The notes beneath the pieces are model-generated. The model did not search any database. It was not told where the DNA came from and saw only the letters and a list, made by a program, of their open reading frames with translations. Of a DNA stretch of 64,000 bases, positions 55,676 through 63,920 are shown in pieces (the stretch's first letter is position 1; each line of letters starts with the position of its first letter). Where the stretch lies: positions 248,001 to 312,000 of the forward strand of contig NZ_RBAN01000003.1 in the NCBI RefSeq assembly GCF_003626655.1, in the 5' to 3' direction. The stretch is from Micromonospora costi (GTDB taxonomy: Bacteria > Actinomycetota > Actinomycetes > Mycobacteriales > Micromonosporaceae). Made by a program: the position numbers and the translations under genes.

Positions 55676-56629
55676 TCAGGCGGTGTGGTCGAGGACGACC
55701 TTGCCGAAGGCCTCCCCGCTGTGCAGGCGGGCGAACGCCTCCTCGACCTTGCTGAACGGCACCACGCTGTCCACCACCGGGCGCACCTGCCGGTCGGCGC
55801 AGAACGCCAACAGGTCGTACAGCTCGCCGGGGGTGCCCATCGAGGTGCCGAGGATCTCCAGCTGCATGGCGAAGACGCGACGGAGGTTGACGGTCGGCTC
55901 GTGGCCGGCGGTGGCGCCGGAGACCACGATGCGGGCCATCGGCGCCGCTGACTTCAGCGAGTGGTCGAACGTGGCCGCGCCGACGGTCTCGATGACGACG
56001 CCCACCCGCTCCGGCAGCCGGGCGCCCGGCTCGACCGCCGTCGCGCCCAGCGCCGCGATCCGCTCGCGCTTGCCGGCGTCCCGACTGGTCGCGTACACGC
56101 GCTTGCCCATGGCCACGGCGAGCGCCACGGCGGCCGTCGCCACGCCGCCGCCGGCGCCCTGCACGAGGACGGCGTCGGCGTCGTCCACCCGGCCCTTCGT
56201 GGTCAGCATCCGCCAGGCCGTCAGCCAGGCGGTGGGCAGGCACGCCGCGTCGGTCAGCGACAGCCCGTCGGGGAGCGGCACCAGGTTCGCCCGCGGTACG
56301 GCCACCCGCTCGGCGAGCGTGCCGGGGAAGAACTCGGAGAGGATGGAGACCCCGCGCGGGTCGCCCGGCGTCGGGACGACGGGGTAGACCACCACCTCGT
56401 TGCCCTCCGGGTCGACACCCGCGGCGTCGCACCCGAGGATCATCGGCAGCTGCGCCTCGCCCAGCCCGACCCCGCGCAGCGACCAGAGGTCGTGGTGGTT
56501 GAGCGAGCTGGCCCGCACCTGCACGGTCACCCAGTCGTCGGCGGGGTGGGTGGGCTCGGGCCGCTCCCCCACGGTGAGCGCGGCGAGCGGGTTGGCGTCG
56601 TCGAAGCGGGTGGCGAAGGCGGCACGCAT
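55676..56629 (-). CDS. Quinone oxidoreductase-like medium-chain dehydrogenase
   Basis: A 317-residue zinc-independent MDR enzyme. A GroES-like N-terminal half (S-S-L-N-H-H-D-L-W; G-C-D-A-A-G) precedes a Rossmann half with V-Q-G-A-G-G-G-V-A-T. It should reduce quinones or enones with NAD(P)H. The ATG at 56629 is preferred to the in-frame GTG at 56638. It lies downstream of the malic enzyme gene but is separated by a long hairpin. Confidence 0.82.
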   Translation of the reverse strand: MRAAFATRFDDANPLAALTVGERPEPTHPADDWVTVQVRASSLNHHDLWSLRGVGLGEAQLPMILGCDAAGVDPEGNEVVVYPVVPTPGDPRGVSILSEFFPGTLAERVAVPRANLVPLPDGLSLTDAACLPTAWLTAWRMLTTKGRVDDADAVLVQGAGGGVATAAVALAVAMGKRVYATSRDAGKRERIAALGATAVEPGARLPERVGVVIETVGAATFDHSLKSAAPMARIVVSGATAGHEPTVNLRRVFAMQLEILGTSMGTPGELYDLLAFCADRQVRPVVDSVVPFSKVEEAFARLHSGEAFGKVVLDHTA

Positions 56630-56664
56630 GGTCGGCACCGTAACAAGCTGAGCGTCCGTTAAGA

Positions 56665-56704
56665 AGGGCCCCTTCCTGTGCGGAACGCGACAGGAAGGGG
56701 CCCC
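56665..56704 (-). terminator. Palindromic terminator after the malic enzyme gene
   Basis: 14-bp perfect stem GGGCCCCTTCCTGT / ACAGGAAGGGGCCC (56666-56679, 56690-56703) with a 10-nt loop, preceded by GTTAAGAAG. It lies between two minus-strand genes. I recall sequences of this AAGGGGCCCCTT type being common in Micromonospora intergenic regions; that recollection is unverified. Confidence 0.7.
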
Positions 56705-56708
56705 TGGG

Positions 56709-57887
<1,179 letters not shown>

Positions 57888-58030
57888 CGGTGACTCCAGG
57901 AATCTGTCGAGCAGACGGGGCGGCCGGCTCGGGGCGCGAGGTGGGCGGCGAGCGGTGGCACGCGGTGCGGGGGGTCACCCGGGCACTTTCCGAGCATAGT
58001 GTCGGAGGTGCCCCTCGGATGTGAGCAGGG

Positions 58031-58381
58031 TCATAACGGCCGAGGACGTACCCGGCCGGGCCGCGGCCAGTACCGGAACAGCACCCGACCGTGGACGTCG
58101 GCCACCCCGTACGCCCGGGAGTCGTCGGTGACCAGGTCGTTGTCCCCGCGCAGCCACCAGCCGCCGTCCTGCGCGCGGACCGCGCGCTTCACGACCAGCA
58201 ACTCGGGGCGGCTTCGGAAGACCGCCACCACCACGTCGCCGGGGCGGACGGGCCGGCCGCCTCGGCGCACCAGCACCGCGTCGCCGTGGCGCAGCGTGGG
58301 CGCCATGGACGGGCCCGTGACCAGGACGGCGGTCAGGGGCCGGCGCAGCCGGGGCGGCACCGCCGGGTGATGGGGCGGCAT
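58031..58381 (-). CDS. sodX: S26 signal peptidase-like Ni-superoxide dismutase maturation protease
   Basis: A 116-residue S26 peptidase with the catalytic Ser in G-P-S-M-A-P-T-L and the Lys in L-L-V-V-K-R-A-V-R; no obvious membrane helix, as is usual for the SodN-processing type. It is divergent from sodN (82 bp between starts). This pairing marks the enzyme that cleaves the SodN leader so that His1 can bind nickel. The ATG at 58381 follows GGTGGAGGTG. The name is based on genome context. Confidence 0.85.
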   Translation of the reverse strand: MPPHHPAVPPRLRRPLTAVLVTGPSMAPTLRHGDAVLVRRGGRPVRPGDVVVAVFRSRPELLVVKRAVRAQDGGWWLRGDNDLVTDDSRAYGVADVHGRVLFRYWPRPGRVRPRPL

Positions 58382-58463
58382 GGTTTCACCTCCACCCGGT
58401 CGGGGAGCCCGTCCAGGAGTAATGTCGTCTTGGATCATCGCAAACTTCCCATGGAGGATCCCG

Positions 58464-58868
58464 ATGCGACTTCCACGCATCCTTACGCCGCGGGTCACCG
58501 CCAGCGCCCACTGCGACCTGCCCTGCGGCGTCTACGACCCCGCGCAGGCGCGGATCGAGGCCGAGTCGGTCAAAATGATCTGCGAGAAGTACCAGGCGAA
58601 CACCGACCCGGAGTTCCGCACCCGCGCGATCATCATCAAGGAGCAGCGCGCCGAGCTGGTCAAGCACCACCTCTGGGTGCTCTGGACCGACTACTTCAAG
58701 GCCACCCACTTCGAGAAGTACCCGCAGCTGCACCAGCTGTTCAACGAGGCCACCAAGCTCGCCGGCTCCGGCGGCGTCAAGGGCAGCCTCGACCCGGCCA
58801 CCGCCGACCAGCTGCTCCAGAAGATCGACGAGATCGCCAAGATCTTCTGGGAGACCAAGAAGGCGTGA
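58464..58868 (+). CDS. sodN: Nickel superoxide dismutase
   Basis: A 134-residue precursor. Residues 1-15 (M-R-L-P-R-I-L-T-P-R-V-T-A-S-A) form a leader that must be removed; the mature N-terminus H-C-D-L-P-C-G-V-Y-D is the nickel hook with ligands His1, Cys2 and Cys6. The rest is a helical bundle typical of a 117-residue mature SodN. Start ATG with GGAGGATCCCG. The stop overlaps the GNAT start by 4 bp. It detoxifies superoxide. A low-confidence inverted TTGG/GCAA element (58430-58443) lies upstream. Confidence 0.95.
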   Translation: MRLPRILTPRVTASAHCDLPCGVYDPAQARIEAESVKMICEKYQANTDPEFRTRAIIIKEQRAELVKHHLWVLWTDYFKATHFEKYPQLHQLFNEATKLAGSGGVKGSLDPATADQLLQKIDEIAKIFWETKKA

Positions 58869-59386
58869 GCCTCGGCCCCACGGCACCGACGATCCGGCCG
58901 GTACGTCCCGAGGACGTGCCGGCCGTCGTCGCGATGGTGCACGAACTCGCCGCGTACGAGCGCGCTCCCGACGAGTGCCACCTCACCGCCGACCAGTTGA
59001 CCGCCGCCCTGTTCGGTCCGGCGCCCGCGCTGTACGGCCACGTCGCGGTGGACGACCGCGACGAGCCGGTCGGGTTCGCCCTCTGGTTCCTCAACTTCTC
59101 CACCTGGGCCGGCGTGCACGGCATCCATCTGGAGGACCTCTACGTCCGGCCGAAGGCGCGGGGTACGGGAGCCGGCCGACTGCTGCTGGCCACCCTCGCG
59201 GCGATCTGCGTCGAGCGCGGCTACCGGCGGCTCGAATGGTCGATGATCGACTGGAATCCGGCGGCCGGCTTCTACGCGGCGATCGGCGCCGAGCAGCTGG
59301 GCGAATGGATCCCCTACCGGCTGAGCGGCGACGCGCTGCGCCAGCTCGCCCGCCGGGCGCACGCCCCCACCCACCCGGCCGCCTGA
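58865..59386 (+). CDS. GNAT-family N-acetyltransferase
   Basis: A 173-residue acetyltransferase. P-T-I-R-P-V-R-P-E-D starts the fold; the acetyl-CoA site is in V-R-P-K-A-R-G-T-G-A-G-R-L-L-L; W-N-P-A-A-G-F-Y lies in the C-terminal half. It resembles spermidine/diamine N-acetyltransferase-like proteins (L-E-D-L-Y-V-R-P). GTG start overlaps the sodN stop (GTGA), so it is cotranslated with sodN; a link to Ni-SOD biology is inferred from position only. Confidence 0.82.
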   Translation: MSLGPTAPTIRPVRPEDVPAVVAMVHELAAYERAPDECHLTADQLTAALFGPAPALYGHVAVDDRDEPVGFALWFLNFSTWAGVHGIHLEDLYVRPKARGTGAGRLLLATLAAICVERGYRRLEWSMIDWNPAAGFYAAIGAEQLGEWIPYRLSGDALRQLARRAHAPTHPAA

Positions 59387-59415
59387 GCGGGTAGAGTCCC
59401 CGACCGGGGGGATGA

Positions 59416-59826
59416 GTGGTGACTCAACTGACCGGCCAGTCGGCCACCGACGACGACGTGGTGCACCTCACCGTGCCCGCCGACGGGGGCTACCTGGGCG
59501 TGCTCCGCACGGCCACCGCCGGTCTCGCGGCCCGGTTGCAGTTCGCCCTCGACGAGATCGAGGACCTGCGGATCGCCGTCGACGAGGCCTGCGCCATGCT
59601 GCTGGCCATCGCCACGCCCGACGCCGAGTTGGAGTGCCGGTTCGCGGTGACGGAGGACGCGCTGACCGTCGAGGTGACCGTGCCGACCGTCCGCGGCGCG
59701 AAGCTTCCCGCCGAGTCGTCGTTCGCCTGGAAGGTGCTCACCGCGCTGACCACCGCGGCGGCGGCCACCGCCGCCGACGGGCGGGCCACCATCTCCCTGC
59801 TCACCCGCCGCTCCTCCGGCTACTGA
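59416..59826 (+). CDS. Anti-sigma factor-like (RsbW type) ATP-binding protein
   Basis: A 136-residue GHKL-type ATPase. The core has V-H-L-T-V-P-A-D-G-G-Y-L-G-V-L-R, then L-D-E-I-E-D-L-R-I-A-V-D-E-A-C (the N-box-like helix, with E-A-C in place of the usual E-A-x-x-N), a beta sheet and a degenerate G-box. This fits the short anti-sigma regulators that usually precede a SigF/SigB gene in actinomycetes, but no sigma gene follows here. Start is one of two tandem GTG codons. Confidence 0.7.
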   Translation: MVTQLTGQSATDDDVVHLTVPADGGYLGVLRTATAGLAARLQFALDEIEDLRIAVDEACAMLLAIATPDAELECRFAVTEDALTVEVTVPTVRGAKLPAESSFAWKVLTALTTAAAATAADGRATISLLTRRSSGY

Positions 59827-59888
59827 GCGGTCGCCGCACACGGCGCGGCGGCACAGGCCCGAGTGCCGGGCCCGCGTCCGGTCGGCCG

Positions 59889-60290
59889 TCAGGAGAAGCC
59901 CAGGGCCCGGTTGGTGGCCGGGGTCACGAGCAGCGCGCTGACGCCGAGCCCGAGCGCCATGAGCGGTACGCCGAGCCAGCCCAACCCGCCCTGGATCATG
60001 TACCAGCCGATCGGCAGCAGCATCAGCTGGAGCACGATCGCCGGTGCGCGCGCGCCGGCGCGGCATCGGGCCAGCGCCCCGCCGAGCGCCCAGAGCGCGA
60101 CGGCGCCCACCACCGCGAACGCCGTCACCAGCAACGCCGACGTCAGCCCGACGGTGGTCTCGGCGGTCAGGTCGGCCCAGATCAGCCAGAGGGCGATCAG
60201 CCCCACGGCGACGGCCTCGCCGCGCAGCAGCCGGACCGCCCACCGGAGCGTGACGGGAATCGGGTCGGAGTCGATGGTCACGCGCGCCAC
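59889..60290 (-). CDS. Four-helix membrane protein of unknown function
   Basis: A 133-residue protein with four hydrophobic segments (about 22-40, 48-68, 80-96 and 102-122), N-terminal I-D-S-D-P-I-P-V-T. It diverges from the lipid kinase gene, with starts about 35 bp apart, so the two may share a control region. The start is uncertain (GTG at 60290 or 60281). No family recognised. Confidence 0.6.
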   Translation of the reverse strand: MARVTIDSDPIPVTLRWAVRLLRGEAVAVGLIALWLIWADLTAETTVGLTSALLVTAFAVVGAVALWALGGALARCRAGARAPAIVLQLMLLPIGWYMIQGGLGWLGVPLMALGLGVSALLVTPATNRALGFS

Positions 60291-60324
60291 GATACTCGGG
60301 CTACCGGGGGGTACAGTGCCGCCC

Positions 60325-61275
60325 ATGCGGGCCGTCCTGGTGGTCAATCCCAAGGCCACCACCACCAGCGAGCGCAGCCGGGACGTGCTGGTCCGGGCGC
60401 TGCGCAGCGAAGTCGACCTGTCCGTGCGCTACACCCGGCGGCGCGGCCACGCGACCGCGCTGGCCCGGGAGGCGGCCGAGGAAGGGGTCGACGTCGTCGT
60501 CACCCTGGGTGGCGACGGCACGGTGAACGAGGTGGTCAACGGCCTCATGACGGCGGAGCCGCCGACCGTGCCCGGCGCACTCCCGCCGGCCGAACGGCTG
60601 CCCGCGCTCGCGACCGTCCCGGGCGGCTCCACGAACGTCTTCGCGCGGGCGCTGGGCCTGCCCCGGGAGTGGCCGGAGGGCACCAGCATGATCCTGGAAG
60701 GACTGCGGCTGGGCCGCTACCGGACGATCGGGCTGGGCCGGGCCGACGACCGCTACTTCACCTTCTGCGCCGGGTTCGGCCTCGACGCCGCCGTGATCCA
60801 CCGCGTCGAGCGGGCCCGACGGCGGGGCCGGGTGTCCAGCCCGGGGCTCTACCTGCGCGCCATCCTGAGCCAGTACTTCTTCGCCTCCGACCGGCGGCAC
60901 CCGGCCATCAGCCTGGAGCGACCCGGCGAGCCGGTGGAGGGCGAGTTGGCCACGGCGATCATCCAGAACACGGCGCCGTGGACGTACCTGGGCGACCGCG
61001 AGGTCAACCCGAACCCGGAGGCGTCGTTCGACCTCGGCCTGGACGTGCTCGCGTTCCGACAGCTCCGGGTGCCCAGTACGACACGGACCGTGACCCAGTT
61101 CATCTCCCCGCGCCCCGATCCCCGGGGCCGGCAGGTGCTGCGGCTGCACGACGTCGCCGAGTTCACGCTGCTCTCCAGCCGGCCACAGGCGTTCCAGCTG
61201 GACGGCGACTACCTGGGCGAGCGGGAGAAAGTCAGATTCACATCCATTCCCGCCGCACTGAGAGTAATCTGCTAG
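60325..61275 (+). CDS. Diacylglycerol kinase-family lipid kinase
   Basis: A 316-residue kinase of the DAGK/sphingosine kinase/YegS group. N-terminal V-V-N-P-K-A-T, the nucleotide motif L-G-G-D-G-T-V-N-E-V, the G-G-S-T-N-V-F-A-R motif and a C-terminal G-D-Y-L-G segment are present. Such enzymes phosphorylate diacylglycerol or related lipids. The ATG at 60325 directly follows a GTACAGTGCCGCCC leader without a strong ribosome site. It precedes wblE by about 440 bp. Confidence 0.88.
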   Translation: MRAVLVVNPKATTTSERSRDVLVRALRSEVDLSVRYTRRRGHATALAREAAEEGVDVVVTLGGDGTVNEVVNGLMTAEPPTVPGALPPAERLPALATVPGGSTNVFARALGLPREWPEGTSMILEGLRLGRYRTIGLGRADDRYFTFCAGFGLDAAVIHRVERARRRGRVSSPGLYLRAILSQYFFASDRRHPAISLERPGEPVEGELATAIIQNTAPWTYLGDREVNPNPEASFDLGLDVLAFRQLRVPSTTRTVTQFISPRPDPRGRQVLRLHDVAEFTLLSSRPQAFQLDGDYLGEREKVRFTSIPAALRVIC

Positions 61276-61504
61276 GTCTCGGGTACTGCCGTAGGTCGAC
61301 CCGGCCGACAGCACCGGACGCGTCGGCCGCCACACCGAGGGGCAGGTGCCGGAAATGTCAGCAATGTCACGCGGACTGTACTATATTGATCCTCGACTGT
61401 GGTACGCCGGGTAACCAGGGACCTCTGGAATCCGGACAAATGGGTTGTGGGCTTGCTCACCGCACGGAGTTTTTCTGAGCGTCACCCTTGACATTGTGTG
61501 AGTT

Positions 61505-61520
61505 CGTGAAAGTATTCACA
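61505..61520. promoter_or_regulatory. CRP/FNR-type binding site upstream of wblE
   Basis: CGTGA-AAGTAT-TCACA matches the TGTGA-N6-TCACA CRP consensus at 9 of 10 positions. Its centre lies about 50 bp upstream of the start predicted from the promoter at 61528-61556, and it overlaps the -10 region of a TTGACA promoter at 61488. Known precedent: mycobacterial whiB1 is controlled by the CRP homologue Rv3676. Confidence 0.6.
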
Positions 61521-61527
61521 AGCGAAC

Positions 61528-61556
61528 TTGAGTTACCGGGACATCGCCTGGATAAG
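61528..61556 (+). promoter_or_regulatory. Candidate promoter of wblE
   Basis: TTGAGT (61528-61533) and GATAAG (61551-61556) are separated by 17 bp. It would give a transcription start near 61563. Confidence 0.45.
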
Positions 61557-61718
61557 CTCGGCAGGTTGAGCTTTTCCAGCAGGTCCACGGGGCCAACAGC
61601 CTGCTCACGCACCGCCGAATAGTCGGACGCGAACCGTTACGACCGGCGCTGCGGACGCATATAGGAAAAGCACCAAAGCACGATCTGCCACCCATCCAGA
61701 ATGAGGAATGTTGCCGCC

Positions 61719-61976
61719 ATGGACTGGCGTCACCATGCTGTCTGCCGCGACGAGGACCCGGAGCTGTTCTTCCCGATCGGGACGTCCGGTCCGGCTCTCC
61801 TGCAGGTCGAGCAGGCCAAGGCCGTCTGCCGGCGCTGCTCCGTGACCGACCAGTGCCTGCAGTGGGCGCTCGAGTCGGGTCAGGACGCCGGCGTCTGGGG
61901 CGGGATGAGCGAGGAGGAGCGGCGGGCGCTCAAGCGCCGCGGCGGCCTCCGGGTGCTGCGCGCTCACTCCGCCTGA
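61719..61976 (+). CDS. wblE: WhiB-family iron-sulfur transcription factor WblE/WhiB1
   Basis: An 85-residue WhiB protein. The four [4Fe-4S] Cys are C9, C37, C40 and C46 (C...C-x2-C-x5-C), followed by the G-V-W-G-G turn and a basic R-R-A-L-K-R-R helix for DNA contact. M-D-W-R-H-H-A-V-C-R-D-E-D-P-E-L-F-F-P is the WhiB1/WblE signature, which also fixes the ATG at 61719 (GAGGAA upstream) over the one at 61701. It binds the sigma-A C-terminus and is NO-sensitive in mycobacteria. Terminator follows. Confidence 0.95.
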   Translation: MDWRHHAVCRDEDPELFFPIGTSGPALLQVEQAKAVCRRCSVTDQCLQWALESGQDAGVWGGMSEEERRALKRRGGLRVLRAHSA

Positions 61977-61992
61977 CCACCGACACAGCTGC

Positions 61993-62020
61993 ACGCCCCG
62001 CGGGTCGACCCGCGGGGCGT
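61993..62020 (+). terminator. Terminator of wblE
   Basis: A perfect 28-bp palindrome (arms ACGCCCCGCGGGTC / GACCCGCGGGGCGT) starting 17 bp after the wblE stop, followed by TCTGCT. Confidence 0.8.
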
Positions 62021-62062
62021 TCTGCTGTCCGGGCCCGGACGCCGCGAGTCGGAGGCGAGGCG

Positions 62063-62122
62063 CTGTCGGAGCGTGACGGTGACGGCCGCCCGGCCCCCCG
62101 GGAACCTGTCGGAGCGTGACGG
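62063..62122. repeat. Spaced direct repeat between wblE and cbiX
   Basis: The 17-bp CTGTCGGAGCGTGACGG occurs at 62063-62079 and again at 62106-62122. The second copy is 9 bp from the end of the sirohydrochlorin chelatase gene. Function unknown; may be duplication debris or an mRNA 3' element. Confidence 0.65.
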
Positions 62123-62131
62123 CCCGAGTGG

Positions 62132-62986
62132 TCACGCAGCGTGAGTCCTCGGCCGGCTGCGGACGCGCGGAACCGGGCTCGCCTCTGCCCGCCCGGGCCG
62201 CACGGCGTCGACGCGGCGCAGCACCAGGTCCACCAGATCGGGAGCGTCGGTGAGGGGGGCCGAGACGGCCACTGCTCCCGCGGCCCGCGCCGCCTCGGTC
62301 ACCGCGTCGTGGAACAGCCCCGGTGCCAGGAAGTACGCCGACACCGCCACCCGCCGGGCGCCGTCCGCGTGCAGCCGGGCCACGGCCGCCCCCACCCCGG
62401 GAGGCGCCGCCGAGGCGTACGACACCCGGACCGGTACGCCCAGGCGCTCGCCGAGCGCGGCGGCGACCCGCCCCACCGAGGCGCGGGCCCGCGCGTCACG
62501 GGTGCCCGCCGCGGCCAGCACCACAGCGTCGAACGGCCCCGGCTCGGCCTCGGCCAGCCGCCGCCGCAGCCCGTCCAGCAGTCCCGCGTCCACCACGGCG
62601 CCGGCCGGCCCGAGCACGTCGGTCACCCGTACCGACAGTCCCGGGGCCGCAGCCCGGATCTCGGCGACCGCGGCCGGGACGTCCACCCGGCGGTGGTACG
62701 CGGCGGTCAGCAGCAGCGGGACCAGCACCGCGCGCGGATGCCCGGCCGAGGCCAGCGCCCGCAACGCCTCGGCCGGCCCCGGTTCGGTGTGGTCGAGCCA
62801 GCTCGCCGAGACGGCGACGCCCGGCCGGGCGGCCGACACCGCCCGGGCCAGCGCCCGGGTCGCCGCGGCGGCGCGCGGGTCGCGGCTGCCGTGCGCGACG
62901 AGGACGACGGGATCCGTGGCGGCCGGCCTTCCCGAGGGCCCACCCGCCGTCCGGTCGTCCGGCCGGGTCAGGCGTGCAGGCCGCAC
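62132..62986 (-). CDS. cbiX: Sirohydrochlorin ferro/cobaltochelatase-like protein
   Basis: A 284-residue two-repeat CbiX/SirB-type chelatase. Each half starts with a strand and a loop: V-V-L-V-A-H-G-S-R-D near the N-terminus (metal-binding His) and V-V-L-A-A-A-G-T-R-D in the second repeat, where the His is lost. In a sulfate-assimilation operon it should insert iron into sirohydrochlorin to make siroheme for sulfite reductase. The GTG at 62986 overlaps the end of cysH by 19 bp; no ATG is available. The enzyme could also supply cobalt. Confidence 0.85.
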   Translation of the reverse strand: MRPARLTRPDDRTAGGPSGRPAATDPVVLVAHGSRDPRAAAATRALARAVSAARPGVAVSASWLDHTEPGPAEALRALASAGHPRAVLVPLLLTAAYHRRVDVPAAVAEIRAAAPGLSVRVTDVLGPAGAVVDAGLLDGLRRRLAEAEPGPFDAVVLAAAGTRDARARASVGRVAAALGERLGVPVRVSYASAAPPGVGAAVARLHADGARRVAVSAYFLAPGLFHDAVTEAARAAGAVAVSAPLTDAPDLVDLVLRRVDAVRPGRAEASPVPRVRSRPRTHAA

Positions 62987-63762
62987 TCGGTCTTCTCGAA
63001 CATCGCCCACCGGCCGGCCCGCGGGTCCTCCCCGGCCTTCGTCCGGCGGGTGCACGGCCAGCACCCGATCGAGCCGTAGCCCTGCTTGAACAGCTCGTTG
63101 ACCGGCACGTTCCAGCGCGCGATGTAGCCGTCCACGTCCGCCTGTGTCCAGGTCGCGATCGGATTGACCTTGACCTTGCCGCGACGCGCGTCGAACGCCA
63201 CCACCGGCGTGTTCGCCCGGGTCGGCGACTCGTCCCGGCGCAGCCCGGCGGCCCAGGCGTCGTACCCGGCGAGGGCCCGTTCCAGCGGCTCGACCTTGCG
63301 CAGCTGGCAGCAGTCGTCCGGGGACCGGTGGAACAGCCGCGGACCGTACTGGCCGTCCTGCTGCCCCACGGTGAGCCGGGGCCGGATCGAGCGGACGTTC
63401 ACCGGCAGCGTCCGCGCCACCTCGTCGCGGACCCGGAGGGTCTCCGGGAAGTGCAGGCCGGTGTCGAGGAAGACGACGTCCACACCGGGCGCCGCCCGGG
63501 ACACCAGGTGCGCGAGTACGGCGTCGGCCATCGAGCTGGTGACGCAGAACCGGTCGCCAAAGGTCTCGGCGGCCCACCGCGCGATTTCCAGGGCCGGGGC
63601 GCCCTCCAGCTCCCGGCCGGCCTCCTCGGCCAGCGCCCGCAGCTCCTCCGGGTCGCGCCGGGCCGGGTCGGCCGGCACCGGACCGGCGACGCCCACGAGG
63701 TTGAGGTTGGCGGCCGACACCAGGCCGGTCGCCGCCGGCCCGGGTACGCGTGCCGCGCTCAT
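62968..63762 (-). CDS. cysH: Adenylyl-sulfate / phosphoadenylyl-sulfate reductase
   Basis: A 264-residue thioredoxin-dependent reductase. It has the Cys-Cys and C-x-x-C pairs (C-C-Q-L-R-K and G-C-W-P-C-T) that bind a [4Fe-4S] cluster in APS reductases, and the catalytic Cys in K-T-E-C-G-L-H at the C-terminus. It reduces APS to sulfite. The ATG overlaps the small zinc-ribbon gene by 4 bp. The presence of the cluster Cys predicts APS rather than PAPS specificity. Confidence 0.92.
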   Translation of the reverse strand: MSAARVPGPAATGLVSAANLNLVGVAGPVPADPARRDPEELRALAEEAGRELEGAPALEIARWAAETFGDRFCVTSSMADAVLAHLVSRAAPGVDVVFLDTGLHFPETLRVRDEVARTLPVNVRSIRPRLTVGQQDGQYGPRLFHRSPDDCCQLRKVEPLERALAGYDAWAAGLRRDESPTRANTPVVAFDARRGKVKVNPIATWTQADVDGYIARWNVPVNELFKQGYGSIGCWPCTRRTKAGEDPRAGRWAMFEKTECGLHA

Positions 63763-63920
63763 CGGGCGACCGCCCGGGCGAGCAGACCGGTGAACTTCAC
63801 GGTGAAGACCCGGGCGCAGGCGTGGCACTCCCACGCGCCGTGACCCGCCTCGTTCGGGCGCAGGTCCTCCTCGCCGCAGTACGGGCAGTACAGGGGTGCC
63901 GCTCGGTTCTCACTGCTCAC
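63759..63920 (-). CDS. Small zinc-ribbon protein of the sulfur operon
   Basis: A 53-residue protein with C-P-Y-C at about 12-15 and C-x2-C (C-H-A-C) at 32-35, forming one zinc ribbon, then V-F-T-V-K-F-T-G-L-L-A-R-A. It sits between sulfite reductase and cysH, overlapping both by 4 bp (GTGA, ATGA). I recall a protein of this type at the same place in streptomycetes. A metal or electron-transfer helper for sulfite reduction is conceivable; function unknown. AGGAGGACC precedes its GTG. Confidence 0.75.
   Translation of the reverse strand: MSSENRAAPLYCPYCGEEDLRPNEAGHGAWECHACARVFTVKFTGLLARAVAR

Larger units (their letters stand above)
61276..61718 (+). other. Long upstream region of wblE
   Basis: This 443-bp stretch holds no convincing gene. 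It is less GC-rich than the rest of the window, with an AT island around 61379-61392 (CTGTACTATATTGA). It contains two candidate promoters (TTGACA at 61488-61493; TTGAGT-17-GATAAG at 61528-61556) and the CRP-like site at 61505-61520. From the second promoter the wblE leader would be about 155 nt, long enough to carry further control. Confidence 0.6.

Noticed and set aside
58430..58443. TTGG-N6-GCAA as a Nur or nickel-regulator site before sodN.
   Set aside because: Symmetry is only partial and spacing does not match the known Nur box. It is mentioned in the sodN entry only as a weak possibility.
61701..61718. Upstream ATG that would extend WblE by six residues.
   Set aside because: WhiB1/WblE proteins start at M-D-W-R-H, and GAGGAA is correctly spaced for the second ATG.
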